Shown here piece by piece: positions 7,308 through 10,598 of a DNA stretch of 10,598 nt (positions within the stretch are counted from its first letter, which is position 1; each line of letters starts with the position of its first letter). A program made the position numbers and the translations under genes. The DNA lies in contig JAQVVW010000025.1 in the NCBI GenBank assembly GCA_028698765.1, forward strand, positions 1 to 10,598, in the 5' to 3' direction. The DNA is from Methanoculleus sp. (GTDB lineage: Archaea > Halobacteriota > Methanomicrobia > Methanomicrobiales > Methanoculleaceae). Below the pieces are notes generated by a model. The model had not been told where the DNA came from and made no database searches. It was given only the letters and a program-made list of their open reading frames with translations.

Positions 7308-7576
7308 ATGTATCCCATCGGTTTTTTCGCCGGTTGGAGAGATCGTGCCTCATCCCGGCTATGCTGTCCGGTATCTGGTTGCGGTACTCTCCCGCACCGC
7401 CGGACATACTTTACCTTTATGTGGGCGCGCGGCGTGGAAAAGGTTTGTCAAAGCGTGGCATGGTATGCCGTGACAGTCCCCGGCCGGCTCCCCGTCCCGG
7501 AGCGTCTCCGGGCCAGCCCCGGATGACCCACGCCGGCCGGTCGATCTGCTCGCCTTCTCCTGGCACTGAGTACTCC

Positions 7577-7604
7577 CTTTATCCGGGAGATTCGATGCAT
7601 TAAT
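7577..7604 (+). promoter_or_regulatory. Possible cas1 promoter region
   Basis: Two AT-rich TATA-like stretches precede cas1: CTTTATC at 7577-7583 and GCATTAATC at about 7598-7604. Either would start a transcript with a leader (about 7605 or 7626) that includes the ribosome site at 7636-7641. Neither matches the archaeal consensus strongly. Confidence 0.25.
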
Positions 7605-7635
7605 CACCAAAAACAGCCCAATGTTCATTTCCAGA

Positions 7636-7641
7636 GTGATC
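7636..7641 (+). promoter_or_regulatory. Shine-Dalgarno site of cas1
   Basis: GTGATC is complementary to the archaeal 16S rRNA 3' end and leaves seven bases from its paired GG position to the ATG at 7644. It supports that start codon. Confidence 0.55.
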
Positions 7642-7643
7642 AG

Positions 7644-8579
7644 ATGGCAGCGACGGAACCCTGGCTCCCCGTCTTCGGCTACGGGGGGCACATCAAGGCG
7701 ACGACACAGGAACTCATCATCGCGCGCGGAAGCGACATCCGGCGTTACCCCATCCCGGCGGTGAAGCACCTCCTGATCGTCGGCGGGCATACCCTGCACA
7801 CCTCGGCGGTGACGAATCTCCTCAAAGCCGGCGCTGCCATCACCATCTTCGACATCGACGGCACACCCGTCGGATACCTCTACCCTTACGGTTACCGGCC
7901 GGACGAGGCGGTGCGCCTCGCCCAGGAGCGGGCCGGCCCCCACCGGTTCGCTCAGCCGCTCGCCCGGGCAGCCCTTCAGGCGAGGCTTCTCCTCCTTGAG
8001 GAACTCTACGATCAGACCGGGCACGATATCTTCTACGCCGGGGAGCTCGATTTCCTCCACCAGGCCCGGGAGGAACTCTCGGTCTCGGTCACGATGGAGA
8101 ATCTGCGGCGTCTCTCCCGCCTGACCGCCGATATGTACTACGAGATCCTCTCCCGCACGCTCCCGCCGGAACTCGGGTTCCGCCGCAGGACGGGCCGCCC
8201 TTACCTCGACCCCGTCAATGCAATGTTTGCGCTCGGGTATGCGATGCTGTACGGCAACTGTTGCGTCTCAGTGGTCGGTGCCCACCTCGATCCCGACCTC
8301 GGCATGCTCCATGAAGGGGCGGGGAGTTTTGTCCACGACCTCATCGAACCCCAGAAACCTTCGATGGTGGATCGTGCCGTCATCAGGTTTGCCCGCGAAG
8401 AGATCTCAAGCGGGGATTACGAGTGCGGTGAAAAGAGATGCTACCTCGGCGGGGATCTCTCGGCCCGGCTGACCGCGGCGCTCCGCGACTCCATCGACCA
8501 GGCCCGTATCGATGCGCAGATACGCATCGCGCGGGACGCGCTCCTTGCGAACGCCGAGTTTCATGTGTTGTACTGGTAA
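7644..8579 (+). CDS. cas1: Stand-alone Cas1 homologue with the catalytic Glu replaced by Ser
   Basis: This 311-residue protein is full length for Cas1, the metal-dependent integrase of CRISPR adaptation. Residues 1 to about 85 are the beta-rich N-terminal domain (LLIVGGHTLHTSAVTNLLKA fits its core). The helical catalytic domain follows. DPVNAMFALGYAMLYG (189-204), GAHLDPDLGMLHE (212-224) and HDLIEPQKPSMVDR (231-244) match the Cas1 core and carry the metal ligands His223 and Asp232. The third ligand, the Glu of the usual E-G-x-A-A-R-x-Y-F motif, aligns with Ser158 in LSRLTADMYYEILSR (157-171), so the triad looks broken. The window has no cas2, effector, CRISPR repeat or casposon DNA polymerase. 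Solo Cas1 proteins, including casposases, are known in archaea. Function here is unknown: regulator, structural DNA binder or altered nuclease are all possible. The 3' end overlaps the opposing acyP by 19 bases. Confidence 0.9.
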   Translation: MAATEPWLPVFGYGGHIKATTQELIIARGSDIRRYPIPAVKHLLIVGGHTLHTSAVTNLLKAGAAITIFDIDGTPVGYLYPYGYRPDEAVRLAQERAGPHRFAQPLARAALQARLLLLEELYDQTGHDIFYAGELDFLHQAREELSVSVTMENLRRLSRLTADMYYEILSRTLPPELGFRRRTGRPYLDPVNAMFALGYAMLYGNCCVSVVGAHLDPDLGMLHEGAGSFVHDLIEPQKPSMVDRAVIRFAREEISSGDYECGEKRCYLGGDLSARLTAALRDSIDQARIDAQIRIARDALLANAEFHVLYW

Positions 8580-8848
8580 CTGCCCCGCTGGATGGTGAAC
8601 TCGGGGTAGGCGGCATGAGGGATCTCCTGCTGGACGATCTCCCTGATGACGACCCGTGGGCACCCGTACAGCATGGAGACGAACTTGTCGAGAATGACCG
8701 GGTCGGCGGTTGCGGTGATGAGCACCTGCCCGTCGGGGAGATTCATCGCCTCGCCGCCGACGCCGAGGTTGGTGGCGATCCTCTTGATGCACGCGCGGAA
8801 CCCGACGCCCTGCACCCTCCCCGAGACCCGGACCTCGATCGTCTTCAC
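8561..8848 (-). CDS. acyP: Acylphosphatase
   Basis: This 95-residue protein, normal in size for acylphosphatase, hydrolyses acyl phosphates such as acetyl phosphate or carbamoyl phosphate to the acid and phosphate in the cytoplasm. VSGRVQGVGFR (8-18) is the phosphate-binding loop with catalytic Arg18. AMNLPDGQV (34-42) carries catalytic Asn36. The usual G-W-V-x-N is here G-E-A-M-N, a mild departure that keeps the Asn. The start codon is GTG. It overlaps the TGA of the upstream helical-repeat gene by four bases (GTGA), with AGGAG eight bases before it (8857-8861), so the two are co-translated. Its stop lies inside the 3' end of cas1 on the opposite strand. No obvious link to Cas1 is implied. 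Confidence 0.92.
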   Translation of the reverse strand: MKTIEVRVSGRVQGVGFRACIKRIATNLGVGGEAMNLPDGQVLITATADPVILDKFVSMLYGCPRVVIREIVQQEIPHAAYPEFTIQRGSYQYNT

Positions 8849-10598
8849 AGCCAGTGCTCCTGGATGATCCGCATGGACATATCCAGTTCATCGTATACTT
8901 CATCCCGGATCGCCGAGTCGCGGATGTTGAGCGCCTCGCTCACGGCCAGATCAAGGATCTCCCTCGTGCGGTCTTCGTAACGCTCCGCATAGATCCTGCA
9001 CGCTATATCGCCGAGCACGAACGCCCGCCGCGAGAGCGGCCTGATGATCCGGGCCTCCTCGAGCGCACAGAGCAGCATCCTGTCCGCAACCTCCTGCTGC
9101 CCTGCGTTCCTGGAGATAAGGTAGAGTTCGGTGTAGTAGGTCGCCCGCTTCGCCCTGTCGGGCGCCGCACGTATCGCCCGATCGAGTGTGACCATGTCCT
9201 TTGTGGTGTAATCGCCGTTCCGGATCTTGTTCCGGCAGTCCAGGATCCTGGCATACACGGTGTTCTTCCATGTCGGAGGCATGTTCTGCTCGAGCTGGAC
9301 CGTCAGGTTGTACCGGATCCTGTCGTCATCGATTGCGGAGACGATACCGGCGGCGCGCTCCCGTGCAGCCGGCTTCCCGCTCGCCCGGTAGTACGAGAAG
9401 AGCATCTGGGCCATCCGCTGCTGCGCCATGGCGGTGATGAACGGGATCTGAATGTGACCGGCGGTCTGCTCCATGCCGTTCAACAGTTCATCGATCTCCT
9501 CTTCGTCACCGTAAGACTCGGCGAACTGCGCCACATCAAAGAGCATCGAGAGCCGGACGTAGGGAGAGGGGATGTTCACGACGGTGTGGCACATCGATGA
9601 GAGGATATCTTTTCTCTGCGCAGGTTCGCTGACCATGTCGAAGACCGCCGCAAGCGCGTCCACGTACTCGACCGGATCCTCGATCTTGCCGACCTGTCCC
9701 ATCGCCCACTCGACGTCATTCTCGTGCCGGTTTACTGCACTGAGGTTTCTTGCGGCGTAGACCAGATTCTTCCTGACGAACGCCTCCCGCTCGCCCCCTG
9801 CGGCGTCAAGCGTCTTCTGCGCCTCGAGAAGGTAGTCTCTGGCCGCATCGTGATCGATCCCGGCCATGAGTCCGGCGAGGTCGGCGAGCATGATCGCGCG
9901 GACGGACGGATCGGAGAGGTCGCCGATGGTCTCGTGGAGCCTCCGGATGATCGTCTCGGCCCGCTCGACGTTATCGAGGGCCGAGTAGGCGCTCACGATC
10001 CGGTACATCCCGGTGTAGCGCGCATAGACATCGCTGGTGTGTTCGAGGAGCCGATACATCAGTTCGAGCACCGGCTGTGCTGCCGCCCCTCCTTTGATCC
10101 CTTCGAGCAGGTATGCCGTCACCTCATACGGATCGGCTGAGTCGAACTCTTTCGTGTAGTCGGTGAAGAACGTGAGAATCCGCTGGATCATGGCGGTGCG
10201 TTCGTATTCGCCGTCGATCTCCAGGGAGAAGAGCGACATGGGCGCCACAAAGATCGGGCTCGCGTAGACCTGCGCGTACTCGAGCATGATATCGACGTAA
10301 CTCGCTATCTTGATCGATATCTCCTCGCGCGGGGTGCTGGTCTTGAGGAGATCGAGCGCGATCTCGAACGACTCCATCATGCCGTCGAAGATCTGCGCCT
10401 CCCCCCGGGAGAGGTGGTCCGCCACCTGCAGGCTCCCGACCCGGACGTAGCCTTCCACGAGGGGATCGGCCAGTTGCCGCTGCAGGGACGGGTCGACGAT
10501 CTGGGAGAGGATCTGGCCCGCCTCGTCCAGCGCCTGGAGCGAGAGTTGTTCGATCCCGTACATGATCAGGCCGTGGACGACCTTGCCCATCGCAAAGA
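8845..10598 (-). CDS. Alpha-helical repeat (TPR-like solenoid) protein, 5' end probably outside the window
   Basis: At least 581 codons are visible. The frame is still open at the right edge, and the first ATG (ending at 10590) is only eight bases from it, so the true start is unknown. The protein looks helical throughout, with helix pairs about 35 residues apart that share a pattern of small and aromatic residues, e.g. RYTGMYRIVSAYSALDNVERAETIIRR-type, SVRAIMLADLAGLMAGIDHDAA-type and RRAFVLGDIACRIYAERYED-type units. This resembles TPR or related superhelical scaffolds used for protein binding. There is no signal peptide, membrane segment or catalytic motif in the visible part. It sits upstream of and overlaps acyP, so the two form an operon. 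The family is not recognised and no function is proposed; the solenoid reading is by eye. Confidence 0.75.
   Translation of the reverse strand, partial: FAMGKVVHGLIMYGIEQLSLQALDEAGQILSQIVDPSLQRQLADPLVEGYVRVGSLQVADHLSRGEAQIFDGMMESFEIALDLLKTSTPREEISIKIASYVDIMLEYAQVYASPIFVAPMSLFSLEIDGEYERTAMIQRILTFFTDYTKEFDSADPYEVTAYLLEGIKGGAAAQPVLELMYRLLEHTSDVYARYTGMYRIVSAYSALDNVERAETIIRRLHETIGDLSDPSVRAIMLADLAGLMAGIDHDAARDYLLEAQKTLDAAGGEREAFVRKNLVYAARNLSAVNRHENDVEWAMGQVGKIEDPVEYVDALAAVFDMVSEPAQRKDILSSMCHTVVNIPSPYVRLSMLFDVAQFAESYGDEEEIDELLNGMEQTAGHIQIPFITAMAQQRMAQMLFSYYRASGKPAARERAAGIVSAIDDDRIRYNLTVQLEQNMPPTWKNTVYARILDCRNKIRNGDYTTKDMVTLDRAIRAAPDRAKRATYYTELYLISRNAGQQEVADRMLLCALEEARIIRPLSRRAFVLGDIACRIYAERYEDRTREILDLAVSEALNIRDSAIRDEVYDELDMSMRIIQEHWL

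Larger units (their letters stand above)
7308..7643. other. 336-base gene-free gap between paaK and cas1 with nested inverted repeats
   Basis: No coding frame here shows protein motifs. Two nested inverted-repeat structures are visible. The first runs from GTCCGG (7366-7371) to CCGGAC (7400-7405), enclosing TGCGG (7380-7384) against CCGCA (7392-7396). The second runs from CCGGCCGGC (7480-7488) to GCCGGCCGG (7532-7540), enclosing CCCGGAG (7496-7502) and CTCCGGG (7506-7512) around a three-base loop. Smaller hairpins occur at GGCAT/ATGCC (7457-7469) and CTCCC/GGGAG (7573-7589). The gap must also hold the divergent promoters of paaK and cas1. A structured RNA or protein-binding site is possible. 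No CRISPR-type direct repeats are present. Confidence 0.45.

Noticed and set aside
7308..7643. CRISPR array next to cas1
   Set aside because: The gap holds inverted repeats but no regularly spaced direct repeats of 24-37 bases, and none are seen on the other side of cas1 either.
7644..8579. Calling the Cas1 homologue a casposase in a casposon
   Set aside because: No family B DNA polymerase, HNH nuclease, terminal inverted repeats or target duplication are visible, and the Glu of the active site appears lost, which argues against an active integrase.

Overview
The window looks like chromosome from a GC-rich methanogenic archaeon, most plausibly a Methanomicrobiales member such as Methanoculleus. 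The assignment rests on recognition, not a search: a hexulose-6-phosphate synthase fused to an RraA-like domain, an F420-type luciferase-like oxidoreductase, a PaaK/ACT cluster, archaeal TATA boxes about 26 to 28 bases before start codons, and GTGATC/GGAGGT ribosome binding sites. No rRNA, tRNA, CRISPR array or insertion-sequence transposase is visible.

Layout, left to right. Positions 2-646 (+) hold the C-terminal membrane half of a TraB/PrgY-family protein cut by the window edge. Positions 723-1250 (+) encode a small nitroreductase with its own promoter. Positions 1251-1805 have no convincing gene but contain oligo-T tracts and a G/C-rich segment bounded by imperfect inverted repeats, possibly a small non-autonomous element. 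Positions 1806-2768 (-) encode an F420-dependent luciferase-like oxidoreductase. It diverges from the HPS-RraA fusion at 2923-4212 (+), which points to ribose-phosphate synthesis by the reverse ribulose monophosphate route. Convergent to the fusion is a tight three-gene operon (7307 down to 4286, -): two tandem phenylacetate-CoA ligase paralogues and a double-ACT-domain protein. Their stop and start codons overlap by one base, so they are probably translationally coupled and concerned with aryl-acid/aryl-CoA metabolism.

Positions 7308-7643 are a gene-free gap rich in nested inverted repeats. A stand-alone Cas1 homologue follows (7644-8579, +), with no cas2, no effector genes and no CRISPR repeats in the window. 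By eye alignment it keeps the His and Asp of the Cas1 metal site but has Ser158 where Cas1 has its catalytic Glu. This is the most interesting gene here. It ends inside the 3' end of an opposing acylphosphatase gene (8561-8848, -), which overlaps by four bases a long alpha-helical repeat protein (8845 to the right edge, -).

The window mixes core metabolism (sugar phosphate, aryl-CoA, F420 and flavin redox) with one orphan of CRISPR ancestry. Three genes (nitroreductase, F420 oxidoreductase, HPS-RraA) appear to be leaderless, whereas operon-internal genes and cas1 have Shine-Dalgarno sites.
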